A DNA stretch of 64,000 nucleotides from P36-A1 sp049478495. Lineage in GTDB: Bacteria > Bacillota_I > Bacilli_A > JAJDGJ01. Shown piece after piece: positions 1 through 21,039 of the stretch. A program made the position numbers and the translations under genes. The notes below the pieces were generated by a model. It saw only the letters and a list, made by a program, of their open reading frames with translations. It ran no database searches and had not been told where the DNA came from. The stretch's first letter is position 1; the number at the start of each line of letters is the position of its first letter. The stretch is from positions 372,001 through 436,000 of the forward strand of contig NZ_CP168083.1 in assembly GCF_049478495.1 (NCBI RefSeq). The letters run 5' to 3'.

Positions 1-1029
<1,029 letters not shown>

Positions 1030-1286
1030 AAGGAGAAAGAAGGCTGGATTGAAAAAGGCAGTACTGTTTAGTTTTGAGAGGTCGAAAAGACTTCTTAAGT
1101 AGTAAAGATCTTTGACAACTGAATAATATTAGAAAACAAACAAGATAGATAAGTAAGACAAACAAAAATAAATGGAAGGAATTTCTGTTTATTGGAGTGG
1201 GTAATACTAAAGATTTTACAAAAAACAAGCAAAAGAAAGAGCGAAACTTTCAAAAAAACGCAAGAATAAACTTGAAAAAAAAGTAA
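1030..1286 (+). other. 16S-23S internal spacer, no tRNA, with boxA-like element
   Basis: The spacer is about 257 bases and holds no tRNA gene. GATCTTTGACAACTGAATAA near 1108 resembles the boxA antitermination element and matches the one in the 16S leader. CTGAATAATATTAG at 1119-1132 is perfectly complementary to CTAATATTATTCAG at 4169-4182 just after 23S, forming the expected pre-23S processing stem (RNase III or Mini-III substrate). The same spacer recurs in operons 2 and 3. Confidence 0.85.
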
Positions 1287-4160
<2,874 letters not shown>

Positions 4161-4197
4161 GAAAAAGACTAATATTATTCAGCAAAGACTTTACAAA

Positions 4198-4307
4198 GTC
4201 TGGTGTTGATGGCAAGATGGACACACCTGTACCCATACCGAACACAGAAGTTAAGCATCTTAGCGCCGAATGTAGTACGAAAGTGCGAGAATAGGACATC
4301 GCCAGGC
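4198..4307 (+). rRNA. rrf: 5S ribosomal RNA (operon 1)
   Basis: About 110 nt. The terminal helix GTCTGGTG/CGCCAGGC closes the molecule, and the internal CCCATACCGAACACAGAAGT is the conserved loop B/helix III region. It lies 37 nt after 23S, the standard operon order. Confidence 0.95.
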
Positions 4308-4315
4308 AAAGTAAG

Positions 4316-4340
4316 AGCCCCCTTAAAAGGGCTTTTTTTT
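4316..4340 (+). terminator. Terminator 1 of rRNA operon 1
   Basis: The AGCCC/GGGCT hairpin is followed by an eight-T run, directly after 5S. The same terminator follows operon 2 (9807-9831) but not operon 3. Confidence 0.9.
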
Positions 4341-4343
4341 ATT

Positions 4344-4366
4344 AACAGCTTTTTGGGCTGTTTTTT
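4344..4366 (+). terminator. Terminator 2 of rRNA operon 1
   Basis: A second hairpin, AACAGC/GCTGTT with a T run, begins only four bases after terminator 1. Its counterpart in operon 2 (11417-11440) has been pushed about 1.57 kb away by an inserted element. Confidence 0.8.
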
Positions 4367-4801
4367 ATATTCTTTATTAAAAAAAGTGAACGTTCTGTTC
4401 AGCTTATAAACATTAAGTTATACTAATAGTAACTTATTACTAAAAAATATAATAAAATACTCATCCAATTTTTAACGGATAATAAATTAAACAGTAGAAT
4501 ATTTAAATGAAACAATGTTATTGTAATTGCCTTTTAGATAATAATATACATATTTAATACTTTTACTTATAAGTATAACTATAGATAAAGATAGATGATA
4601 AAAAATTTACATATAGTATTTAAAGGTTTTAAGTCGTGTATACTGATGTTTTATTAAGAAGAGGTTAATTTTATTTTAATATAGTAAAAAGAAACAATTA
4701 ATATTGCTTATGTAAGGGAAAAAATGGTATTATATAAACAAGCCAAATAGGCGATAAAAAATAGTAATAACAAATTAATTATAAAAAAGATGTGAAAAGC
4801 A
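4367..4801. other. Intergenic region upstream of rRNA operon 2, no gene seen
   Basis: AT-rich DNA with no open frame that I can support. A/T-rich sequence immediately before the -35 box could serve as an UP element for the rRNA promoter. Confidence 0.6.
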
Positions 4802-4831
4802 TTGACAAAACAGTAGTAAATTTGTTATTAT
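4802..4831 (+). promoter_or_regulatory. rRNA operon 2 promoter
   Basis: The -35 is TTGACA at 4802-4807 and the -10 is TATTAT at 4826-4831, an 18-bp spacer. The leader then carries boxA-like GATCTTTGAAAACTAAAC at about 4874. Leader and 16S start are identical to operon 3 from about 4872 on. Confidence 0.85.
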
Positions 4832-4881
4832 ATATAAGCGTTGAAAAAGCGCAAAACACATCGAAAGATGTACGATCTTTG

Positions 4882-4912
4882 AAAACTAAACAGAACTGTC
4901 AATTCAATTCAG
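4882..4912 (+). promoter_or_regulatory. 16S leader arm of the pre-16S processing stem
   Basis: Leader sequence around AAAACTAAACAGAACTG is complementary to the 16S trailer around CAGTACTGTTTAGTTTT at about 6550-6567 (one mismatch in the core). The stem would loop out 16S for RNase III cleavage. The same pair exists around operon 3. Confidence 0.7.
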
Positions 4913-4961
4913 TCAGGAAATCAAAACAAATGGATAACACAATTATCCTGTCAATAAATTA

Positions 4962-6520
<1,559 letters not shown>

Positions 6521-6777
6521 AAGGAGAAAGAAGGCTGGATTGAAAAAGGCAGTACTGTTTAGTTTTGAGAGGTCGAAAAGACTTCTTAAGTAGTAAAGAT
6601 CTTTGACAACTGAATAATATTAGAAAACAAACAAGATAGATAAGTAAGACAAACAAAAATAAATGGAAGGAATTTCTGTTTATTGGAGTGGGTAATACTA
6701 AAGATTTTACAAAAAACAAGCAAAAGAAAGAGCGAAACTTTCAAAAAAACGCAAGAATAAACTTGAAAAAAAAGTAA
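6521..6777 (+). other. 16S-23S internal spacer (operon 2)
   Basis: Matches the operon 1 spacer at an offset of 5491. It has no tRNA genes and carries the boxA-like element and the 5' arm of the 23S processing stem. Confidence 0.85.
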
Positions 6778-9651
<2,874 letters not shown>

Positions 9652-9688
9652 GAAAAAGACTAATATTATTCAGCAAAGACTTTACAAA

Positions 9689-9798
9689 GTCTGGTGTTGA
9701 TGGCAAGATGGACACACCTGTACCCATACCGAACACAGAAGTTAAGCATCTTAGCGCCGAATGTAGTACGAAAGTGCGAGAATAGGACATCGCCAGGC
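9689..9798 (+). rRNA. rrf: 5S ribosomal RNA (operon 2)
   Basis: Same as the operon 1 5S, 37 nt after 23S, with terminal helix GTCTGGTG/CGCCAGGC. Confidence 0.95.
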
Positions 9799-9806
9799 AA
9801 AGTAAG

Positions 9807-9831
9807 AGCCCCCTTAAAAGGGCTTTTTTTT
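9807..9831 (+). terminator. Terminator 1 of rRNA operon 2
   Basis: AGCCC/GGGCT hairpin with a T run, same as operon 1. The sequence departs from operon 1 directly after the T run, where the insertion begins. Confidence 0.9.
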
Positions 9832-9893
9832 ATGTCTCTTTGATCAAATGGGTGTAATTATACAATGGCTCTTTGTCAAATAGGGTGGAATTT

Positions 9894-9930
9894 TACAATT
9901 TGATATATGAGTTAGTACAGGATATAACAG
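9894..9930 (+). repeat. 37-bp imperfect direct repeat, left copy (inside IS)
   Basis: Begins TACAATTTGATA and ends ATAACAG. It matches 11385-11421 at 32 of 37 positions. The left copy is inside the IS, next to its left end; the right copy lies outside the right end. This looks like the end of a second, related element rather than a target duplication. Confidence 0.7.
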
Positions 9931-9951
9931 AAATGTTATATCCTTTTTTTT
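9920..9951 (+). terminator. Inward-facing terminator at the left end of the ISL3 element
   Basis: The perfect 10-bp stem GGATATAACA/TGTTATATCC has a GAAA-type loop and an eight-T run, so it acts on + strand transcription. Read-through from the rRNA operon would stop here before making antisense RNA to the transposase gene. Confidence 0.85.
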
Positions 9952-9960
9952 ATGCTTTTT

Positions 9961-11241
9961 TTATACAATTAATAATTCTTGTATCATTATTCTAGTTTTT
10001 AATCTTTCAAATCTTCTAAAGCCACAAGATATTGTTTTTAACTTCTTGAATTTAGATATTGTACCTTCTATTATTCCATTATTATACTCAACATCGAAAC
10101 TATCTTTAATATATTCATAATACTTAATAAAGGTAGATATACAAGTTTTAATTTTGTCTGAAGCTAATTTATTAGGCTGATCAATTGTTTTCTTAAACAT
10201 TTCCATATTATTGTATTTTAAAGAAAATAGTAAATCTTGATATATTTCATAATTATTTTTAAAGTCATCATTATTCTCGATTAAATAATTTATAATTGCT
10301 TTATTGTTTGTAAACTTATAATTAAAGGTTGCATGCTTAAACATCACTTCTGAAAGATTCTCTTTTAACTGTAATATAGGTTTCCAAAAATTTTTGAACT
10401 TATTTCTGTTTTTTTCATCTGCATTCATAATTGCAACTCTAGTTTTATTAAAGGCTCTAGTTAAATTCTGATAAATATGAAATCTATCTAATATTATTTT
10501 AGCATTAGTAAAGACATTTTTAATGATTTCAATATAAGGTGTATACATATCAATTACAATATATTCAACATTATCAATAGCTTCTTTTGTATAGTAGCTA
10601 AAATAGTTCTCTAAGTAAGCTTTTTGTCTGTTTTCTACGATATCTAGTAGCTTTCTTTTTTCACCATCCATAATAACAAAGGACATATTGCCATCAGCAT
10701 CTTTAGTAGATTTAAACTCATCAAAATGAAGTACTTTTGGTAAATAGGATTTAATAGTAGTAGATTTAGCAGCCTCTGCATAAGTATCTAATACTCTAAA
10801 AACAGAATGTGTAGATACATTATGATCTTTAGCAATATAAGTACAAGTAAGCATATTAGTTAATTTAAGAGCAATTAGATATTTAACTTTATTAGAAATA
10901 AAACATCCAGGATTTGTTAGAGTATTAGCAGGAATAAAAGTTTTATTACATTCCATACATTTGTAACGAGTTTTAGTAAGCTTTAAATAAGCATCAAAAC
11001 CAGAAACCATAGGTAATTTAATAAGAGATACTTTTTTATTATGTACATAAAATTTATTATGAACTTTATTACATTTAGGGCAAACATTATCATTAAAAAA
11101 TAGAATTCCATAAAACACTTTAGAAATATTATCTTTAATTTTTTCATCTTGAAATTTATATATATTAATATTGGAGTCATTAATTCCAATAATTTCTTTT
11201 AATTCTTTATTGTTTTTATTAATTATGTTATTATTAATCAT
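9961..11241 (-). CDS. ISL3-family transposase
   Basis: DDE transposase of 426 residues that should cut and paste its own element. The N-terminal third has a zinc-finger-like region with cysteine pairs in CPKCNKVHNK and YKCMECNKTF. A helix-turn-helix stretch follows (SNKVKYLIALKLTNMLTC onward). Candidate catalytic acidic residues are D in LHFDEFK, D in YIVIDMYTPY and E in NGIIEGTISKFK. The C-terminal GFRRFERLKTRIM is typical of the family. The frame is intact and of usual length, so it may be active. The start ATG at 11241 follows AAGGAG on the minus strand. It has a TAA stop and is as AT-rich as its neighbours. It is transcribed against the rRNA operon. Confidence 0.92.
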   Translation of the reverse strand: MINNNIINKNNKELKEIIGINDSNINIYKFQDEKIKDNISKVFYGILFFNDNVCPKCNKVHNKFYVHNKKVSLIKLPMVSGFDAYLKLTKTRYKCMECNKTFIPANTLTNPGCFISNKVKYLIALKLTNMLTCTYIAKDHNVSTHSVFRVLDTYAEAAKSTTIKSYLPKVLHFDEFKSTKDADGNMSFVIMDGEKRKLLDIVENRQKAYLENYFSYYTKEAIDNVEYIVIDMYTPYIEIIKNVFTNAKIILDRFHIYQNLTRAFNKTRVAIMNADEKNRNKFKNFWKPILQLKENLSEVMFKHATFNYKFTNNKAIINYLIENNDDFKNNYEIYQDLLFSLKYNNMEMFKKTIDQPNKLASDKIKTCISTFIKYYEYIKDSFDVEYNNGIIEGTISKFKKLKTISCGFRRFERLKTRIMIQELLIV

Positions 11242-11297
11242 GACATTTATCTCCTTAATTTAGTTTTGTCGCTTAAATTATAACAAAGATAAATGTC
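11242..11297 (-). promoter_or_regulatory. Transposase promoter and fold-back inverted repeat over the ribosome binding site
   Basis: On the minus strand an extended -10 (TGTTATAAT, hexamer at 11282-11277) should start RNA near 11270. A perfect 11-bp inverted repeat, GACATTTATCT at 11242-11252 and AGATAAATGTC at 11287-11297, brackets it. The downstream arm touches the Shine-Dalgarno AAGGAG and ends just before the ATG. The upstream arm lies before the -10, so only read-through RNA from outside would contain both arms and hide the ribosome binding site. Confidence 0.65.
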
Positions 11298-11320
11298 TTT
11301 TTCTTTATATTAACAATTTA

Positions 11321-11367
11321 AGGGTGGATAACATTTCAAGTAATACTTGAATTTGTTATTCCACCCT
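11321..11367. repeat. Palindromic right end of the ISL3 element
   Basis: A 47-bp near-perfect palindrome: outer arms AGGGTGGATAACA and TGTTATTCCACCCT, inner arms TTCAAGTA/TACTTGAA. Its outer half is the right terminal inverted repeat, and its inner half repeats that terminal sequence in the opposite direction. Confidence 0.8.
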
Positions 11368-11384
11368 ATAAATTATAGAACCTA

Positions 11385-11421
11385 TACAATTTGATACATG
11401 ATTTAATACAAGATAAAACAG
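11385..11421 (+). repeat. 37-bp imperfect direct repeat, right copy (outside IS)
   Basis: Partner of 9894-9930 with five mismatches. It runs straight into the second rRNA terminator, so it marks the right limit of the whole inserted segment. Confidence 0.7.
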
Positions 11422-11440
11422 CTCTTTAGGCTGTTTTTTT
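11417..11440 (+). terminator. Displaced terminator 2 of rRNA operon 2
   Basis: AACAGC/GCTGTT hairpin with a T run, clearly related to 4344-4366 after operon 1. It is separated from terminator 1 (9807-9831) by the insertion. Confidence 0.8.
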
Positions 11441-12567
11441 AATTAATTATATTATTGCCTAGATCTAAGCTGTTAAAAATAGAAGTGTTTCTTAAAAGAG
11501 TTGATTTATAATATTAATTAAAAAAGAGCTGCTTGTATTATTTATAAACGATAAAGTTATAACAGTATTAATTTGATAACTACTTAAGTAGTAAAGCTAA
11601 ATAAAAGGTACTGAATCTAGTAGTGATGTAAAAAGTATTATAAAGATATTTTTTAAACTAACCATTTAACAACTACTGTATTATTATTACTTGAAGCAAT
11701 TATTTCCATTCAATAAAATATAGAATTAAAACATAATTAATAAAACTGGATAGTAATGAGTATGAGTAAAAGCAGCCTTTATTTAGTAGTCTTTTAAAAA
11801 AATAGATAGGTATTAATTAAGATAGAGCTTCTAACAGTGAAATAAAGAGCAAAGTAACTTGATACAAGCTTAAATAAGCAAGTATAAGCTTAAATAGATA
11901 AACAATGATATAAAGTATCATCTATAGTACTAATAGCTATAATTGTGGCAACTATCTTAATTTTAGATTAGTATCTAAAACTAAAAGCAGTTAATAAATT
12001 ACTTGTTAAGAAAGTTTACTAAGAAGTATTCGTTTAGTATTATTGTAGATAACTTATAGTATAGCTAGATAAATAGCCCAAAAATTATATAAGTAAAAAG
12101 AAACTAGTCAAAAAAAGATTAAAAATACTAGAATAAGGACAAAAAATTAAATTATTGTAAGATTATATTCTAATGCTAGTATTTATAAGTGTTGATAAAA
12201 TTAGCTTAAAACTATTAAAAATAGAATAATCAACTAAACTTATCCCCAAAACACTAAAAAAAGAAGGTAAAAAATAAAATAAATAAGGAATAAATAAAGC
12301 TTAAAAACAACTGTGGATAAAAGTAAAAGCGTAAAAGTTTGTGAAATTATTAACAAACAGTGCAAATGAAAAAAATATTATCATTTGAAAAAAATAAAAG
12401 AGAAATGAAAAGAATTAGAAATGGTTAACTAGAAAAGAAAAAAGAAGAAAAGCAAGAAAAAACAAGCAGAAAAATGATAAAAAAAAGGCAAAATACATTA
12501 AAGAAAACTATAGAATTATAAAAGAAAAGAAAATAAGTAAAAAAAGCAAAAAAAAAGCAAAAAAGCG
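11441..12567. other. 1.1-kb intergenic region upstream of rRNA operon 3, no gene seen
   Basis: No open frame here is supportable. The last 250 bases are strikingly A-rich on the + strand, a likely UP-element zone. TGTGGATAA at 12312-12320 is a perfect DnaA box (minus strand), and TTATCCCCA at 12240-12248 is a one-mismatch version. No AT-rich 13-mer array or dnaA/dnaN gene accompanies them. Confidence 0.55.
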
Positions 12568-12596
12568 TTGACCTATAGTGTTTAAATTGTTATTAT
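12568..12596 (+). promoter_or_regulatory. rRNA operon 3 promoter
   Basis: The -35 is TTGACC at 12568-12573 and the -10 is TATTAT at 12591-12596, a 17-bp spacer. Sequence upstream differs from operon 2, but the leader from about 12632 on is the same. Confidence 0.85.
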
Positions 12597-12721
12597 ATAT
12601 GGGCGTTGAAAAACGAAAGTAATAAAACGCAACGATCTTTGAAAACTAAACAGAACTGTCAATTCAATTCAGTCAGGAAATCAAAACAAATGGATAACAC
12701 AATTATCCTGTCAATAAATTA

Positions 12722-14280
<1,559 letters not shown>

Positions 14281-14537
14281 AAGGAGAAAGAAGGCTGGAT
14301 TGAAAAAGGCAGTACTGTTTAGTTTTGAGAGGTCGAAAAGACTTCTTAAGTAGTAAAGATCTTTGACAACTGAATAATATTAGAAAACAAACAAGATAGA
14401 TAAGTAAGACAAACAAAAATAAATGGAAGGAATTTCTGTTTATTGGAGTGGGTAATACTAAAGATTTTACAAAAAACAAGCAAAAGAAAGAGCGAAACTT
14501 TCAAAAAAACGCAAGAATAAACTTGAAAAAAAAGTAA
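14281..14537 (+). other. 16S-23S internal spacer (operon 3)
   Basis: Same as the other two spacers. It has no tRNA and carries the boxA-like element and the pre-23S stem arm. Confidence 0.85.
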
Positions 14538-17411
<2,874 letters not shown>

Positions 17412-17448
17412 GAAAAAGACTAATATTATTCAGCAAAGACTTTACAAA

Positions 17449-17558
17449 GTCTGGTGTTGATGGCAAGATGGACACACCTGTACCCATACCGAACACAGAA
17501 GTTAAGCATCTTAGCGCCGAATGTAGTACGAAAGTGCGAGAATAGGACATCGCCAGGC
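17449..17558 (+). rRNA. rrf: 5S ribosomal RNA (operon 3)
   Basis: Same as the other 5S copies. The sequence leaves the shared operon directly after the terminal CGCCAGGCAAA. Confidence 0.95.
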
Positions 17559-17562
17559 AAAC

Positions 17563-17588
17563 AGACAGCCATTAGGTTGTCTTTTTTT
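17563..17588 (+). terminator. Terminator of rRNA operon 3
   Basis: AGACAGCC/GGTTGTCT hairpin followed by a T run. It is unrelated to the terminators of operons 1 and 2. Confidence 0.9.
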
Positions 17589-17687
17589 GTGTATAAAGAT
17601 ATAATTAGAAATTTAACAGAAACTAAATAAATTGTTACTTAGTTTTGTTGTATAATTAGTATAGATATAATTTGGAAGGTGAAATTG

Positions 17688-18836
17688 ATGATAATGAAAA
17701 AAGTATTAGTAGGAATAAGTGGTGGAGTTGATTCAGCAGTTGCTGCTTATTTATTAAAAAAAGAAGGATATAATGTTACAGGTGCATTTATGAGAAATTG
17801 GGATAGTACTGCTAATAATGATATTAGTGGAAACCCTACTTTGAACAATAACATATGTCCACAAGAACAAGATTATAATGATGCTCTTAATGTTTGTGAA
17901 CATTTAGGAATTGAACTTTTAAGAATAGACTTTATAAAGGAATATTGGGATAATGTTTTTACTTATTTTATAGAAGAATACAAACTAGGAAGAACACCTA
18001 ATCCAGATATTTTATGTAATAAATATATAAAATTTGACTACTTTTTAGATTATGCTGAAAAAAATAACTTTGATTATATTGCAATGGGACATTACGCCGG
18101 AGTAGAACACACAAGTTCAGGTTCATTTATGATTAAAGCTAAAGACACTAATAAAGATCAAACATATTTTCTTTCTCAATTAAGTCAATATCAACTTTCA
18201 AAAAGCCTTTTTCCTTTACAAAATTATACTAAACCTGAGATTAGAAATATTGCCAAGGAAATAAATATTCCTGTAGCTAATAAAAAAGACAGTACAGGTA
18301 TTTGTTTTATAGGTGAAAGAGACTTCAAACAATTTTTATCAAATTATATTCCAGCTAAACCAGGAGATATTATAGACTATGTAACTCATAAAAAAATTGG
18401 AACTCATGCTGGAGTAATGTACTACACTATTGGCCAAAGCAAAGGCTTAGGTATAGGTGGTCAAAAAGGTTTTGATAATGGTAAATGGTATGTAATGGGT
18501 AAGAATTTGGATAAAAGAATACTATACGTTAGTAACGATTCAGAACAAAAGTTTTTAAAATCAAACAAAGCATTAGTTAATAATATTGTAATAAACAATC
18601 AAAAGTTTGAAGGTATAAAAAATTGTAATGCTAAATTCAGATATAGACAAAAAGAACAAAATGCACAAGTAGAATGGATAGATGAAACTAGTGCCTACAT
18701 AACTTATAGTGATCAAGAACCACTTGGTGTCACTGTAGGTCAAGCCGCAGTATTATACCTAGATGAATACTGCATTGGTGGTGGCGAAATTTCAAAAGTA
18801 TTCTTAAATGATATAGAGCTTCAGTATGAGCGATAA
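17688..18836 (+). CDS. mnmA: tRNA-specific 2-thiouridylase MnmA
   Basis: Transfers sulfur to U34 of tRNA-Lys, -Glu and -Gln, using ATP to activate the base; the cytoplasmic product is 382 residues. The ATP-binding PP-loop SGGVDS is at residues 11-16. The two redox cysteines expected for the family are present, Cys110 in NPDILCNKY and Cys206 in DSTGICFIGERDF. The C-terminal part is the usual central plus beta-barrel region. I chose ATG 17688 because GGAAGGTG lies six bases upstream; a GTG at 17679 overlaps that motif and is unlikely. It overlaps recD2 by 11 bases, so the two are co-translated. Its sulfur donor, a cysteine desulfurase, could be the NifS at 48.1 kb. Confidence 0.96.
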   Translation: MIMKKVLVGISGGVDSAVAAYLLKKEGYNVTGAFMRNWDSTANNDISGNPTLNNNICPQEQDYNDALNVCEHLGIELLRIDFIKEYWDNVFTYFIEEYKLGRTPNPDILCNKYIKFDYFLDYAEKNNFDYIAMGHYAGVEHTSSGSFMIKAKDTNKDQTYFLSQLSQYQLSKSLFPLQNYTKPEIRNIAKEINIPVANKKDSTGICFIGERDFKQFLSNYIPAKPGDIIDYVTHKKIGTHAGVMYYTIGQSKGLGIGGQKGFDNGKWYVMGKNLDKRILYVSNDSEQKFLKSNKALVNNIVINNQKFEGIKNCNAKFRYRQKEQNAQVEWIDETSAYITYSDQEPLGVTVGQAAVLYLDEYCIGGGEISKVFLNDIELQYER

Positions 18837-20931
18837 ACTTGTTGGTAAAGTAAAAAAAATTATATTTTCAAATACTGATGCTAATTTCTATATTTTATCT
18901 ATCAAGACAATAACTGATGAAGAAACTATTACTGGAACTTTTGCAAATATTAAAGAAAATGTAGAATATGAGTTTGAAGGTGAATATGTTAATCATATTA
19001 AATATGGACAACAATTTAAAGCATATTCTGCAAAATTATTACTTCCAGAAGAAAAGGATTCTATTATAAGTTATCTTTCAAGTAAACAATTTAATGGTAT
19101 TGGAAAAGTAATGGCAACTAAAATCTATGAACAATACCAAACATATGATGATATTTTACAAGCCATAGTTCAAAAACCAGAAGAACTTGATCTTGTTAAA
19201 GGGATGTCAGTGAAAAAAGATGCTTTTTTAAGTATTCTAACCGAAGAACTTAAAAATAATATCTTACTTGATTTTGTTAGTAAATTAAATGTGAATTATG
19301 CAGATGTTATGAAGATGTTTAATAAAAGCAACCTTAAATCAGATGAATTTATAACAATATTAAAGAATAATCCTTATGATTTAATATTTAACGATATTAA
19401 ATTTAATGAAATAGAACAAGTAGCAATTTCACTTGAAATAGAAAATGCCGAAGATAAAAGAATTCAAGCATATCTTTTTTCTTTGATAAAAGAAATAGGC
19501 TTTTCTACAGGTTCTACATACATAGAAAAAAGTTTTTTATTTGATGTAATAAATAGAAAGCAACAAATTTTCTTAGATCAAGAAAGCTTAAATAGCAATC
19601 TAGAAAATTTAGAAAAAGAAAGACATATCTATATAGAAGATACTGAAAAAATATATGAGAAAGATCAGTATGATTATGAAAAGACAATTGCAGACTTTTT
19701 AAATGAGTATTCATTAAGTAAAGTAGATAATAATGTTGATGCTATAATAACTGAGTATGAGAATATTAAAGGTATTACATTTAACAGTGAACAACGACAA
19801 GCAATCATTAATGGTGCTACCTCACAAATAAGCATAATTACAGGTGGTCCAGGTACAGGTAAAAGTACAGTAGTAGATGCCTTAGTTTATATTCTAAAAA
19901 AACAGGATAGAAAACAAAGAATAGCTCTTTGTGCTCCTACAGGAAAAGCGAGTAAAAGACTAGGTGAACTAACACAAAAGCAAGCAATGACTATTCATAA
20001 ATTATTAAAATATGATATGAATGATAACACATTTGGACAAAATGTTTTTGCACCATTAGAATATGATGTTTTAATAGTAGATGAATCAAGTATGATAGAC
20101 AACTTTGTGATGGCTAGTTTATTAAAAGCTTGTCAATTTATATCTAAAATTATATTTTTGGGTGATTATAATCAGTTACCATCTGTTGGTCAAGGACAAG
20201 TATTAAAAGATATGATTGAATCTAATAAACTATATACAACCACACTGAATCAAATATATAGACAAAAAGAAGGTTCAAGCATAATTGACTTAGCTTACAA
20301 AATTTTAAATAAACAAGAAATTTCAGAAAGTGATTTTCAAAATGATGACTTGAATTTAATTGATATAAGCAACTCTAAAGAAATATTAAAACAGGTAAAT
20401 GATTTTATTGAAAAAACTACAAATGGAAAAGATCAAGTTATTTTATCACCAATGTATAAAGGAAGATTTGGCATTGATAAATTAAATCTTGCAATTCAAA
20501 AAAAGAGATTTAATGATGTAGATAAAAAGTTTTCTAAAGATGATTTAGTAATACAACTAGTTAATAGAAATGATGATGAAATATATAATGGAGATGTTGG
20601 AATAGTTGATTCATCCCAAAATGCAGGTATTGTAGTTAACTATGATGGTAAATACATCGAATATAAAAAAGCAGACTATGATCAAATCAAACTTGCCTAC
20701 TGCATATCAATTCATAAATCACAAGGTAATGAATATGATGAAGTATTAATATTTCTTTCAAAGGATAATCTTCATTTTATTGATAAAAAAATAATGTATA
20801 CTGCAATAACAAGAGCAAAAAATAAATTAACAATTATTTCAACAATAAATATACTTAATACTGCTAGTAACAATGAAATTACTAATCAACGAAAAAGTGG
20901 ATTAGTAGATAAATTGATAAAAAACACATAA
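18826..20931 (+). CDS. recD2: RecD-like ATP-dependent DNA helicase RecD2
   Basis: 5'-3' superfamily 1B helicase acting in DNA repair and replication fork maintenance without RecB or RecC. The 701 residues begin with the small beta-barrel typical of RecD2 and a helix-hairpin-helix region (GIGKVMATKI near 91; further helices to about 200). The motor has Walker A GGPGTGKST at about 340, Walker B VLIVDESSMID at about 420, and the C-terminal motif SIHKSQGNEYDEVLI. Length is normal for the long RecD2 form. ATG overlaps the end of mnmA. The downstream 100 bases carry the promoter for the next operon. Confidence 0.95.
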   Translation: MSDKLVGKVKKIIFSNTDANFYILSIKTITDEETITGTFANIKENVEYEFEGEYVNHIKYGQQFKAYSAKLLLPEEKDSIISYLSSKQFNGIGKVMATKIYEQYQTYDDILQAIVQKPEELDLVKGMSVKKDAFLSILTEELKNNILLDFVSKLNVNYADVMKMFNKSNLKSDEFITILKNNPYDLIFNDIKFNEIEQVAISLEIENAEDKRIQAYLFSLIKEIGFSTGSTYIEKSFLFDVINRKQQIFLDQESLNSNLENLEKERHIYIEDTEKIYEKDQYDYEKTIADFLNEYSLSKVDNNVDAIITEYENIKGITFNSEQRQAIINGATSQISIITGGPGTGKSTVVDALVYILKKQDRKQRIALCAPTGKASKRLGELTQKQAMTIHKLLKYDMNDNTFGQNVFAPLEYDVLIVDESSMIDNFVMASLLKACQFISKIIFLGDYNQLPSVGQGQVLKDMIESNKLYTTTLNQIYRQKEGSSIIDLAYKILNKQEISESDFQNDDLNLIDISNSKEILKQVNDFIEKTTNGKDQVILSPMYKGRFGIDKLNLAIQKKRFNDVDKKFSKDDLVIQLVNRNDDEIYNGDVGIVDSSQNAGIVVNYDGKYIEYKKADYDQIKLAYCISIHKSQGNEYDEVLIFLSKDNLHFIDKKIMYTAITRAKNKLTIISTINILNTASNNEITNQRKSGLVDKLIKNT

Positions 20932-20981
20932 ATAATGCAAAAATAATGTACATAAAAGTTACTTAAATATAAAAATCACAA

Positions 20982-21010
20982 TTGTAAACCACTAGTATTT
21001 TTGCTATAAT
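20982..21010 (+). promoter_or_regulatory. Promoter of the nucleoside ABC transporter operon
   Basis: TTGTAA at 20982-20987, a 17-bp spacer, then TATAAT at 21005-21010. It is followed by a 29-base leader and the strong ribosome site GAGGAGGAAG before ATG 21040. Confidence 0.85.
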
Positions 21011-21039
21011 TTAAATAAACATGATAGAGGAGGAAGCTC

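Larger units (their letters stand above)
9881..11368 (-). mobile_element. ISL3-family insertion sequence, about 1.49 kb
   Basis: Imperfect terminal inverted repeats start with TAGGGTGGAAT at 9881-9891 and its reverse complement at 11358-11368, enclosing one intact transposase gene on the minus strand. It lies between the two terminators of rRNA operon 2. I found no convincing 8-bp target duplication (flanks GTCAAATA and TATAAATT). Either the ends are slightly different from those drawn here or the site has been remodelled. Related sequence just outside both ends suggests an older or nested element. Confidence 0.85.

Noticed and set aside
12240..12320. Replication origin at the DnaA boxes
   Set aside because: Only two boxes, and no dnaA, dnaN or unwinding-type repeats nearby. 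Reported as a weaker observation instead.
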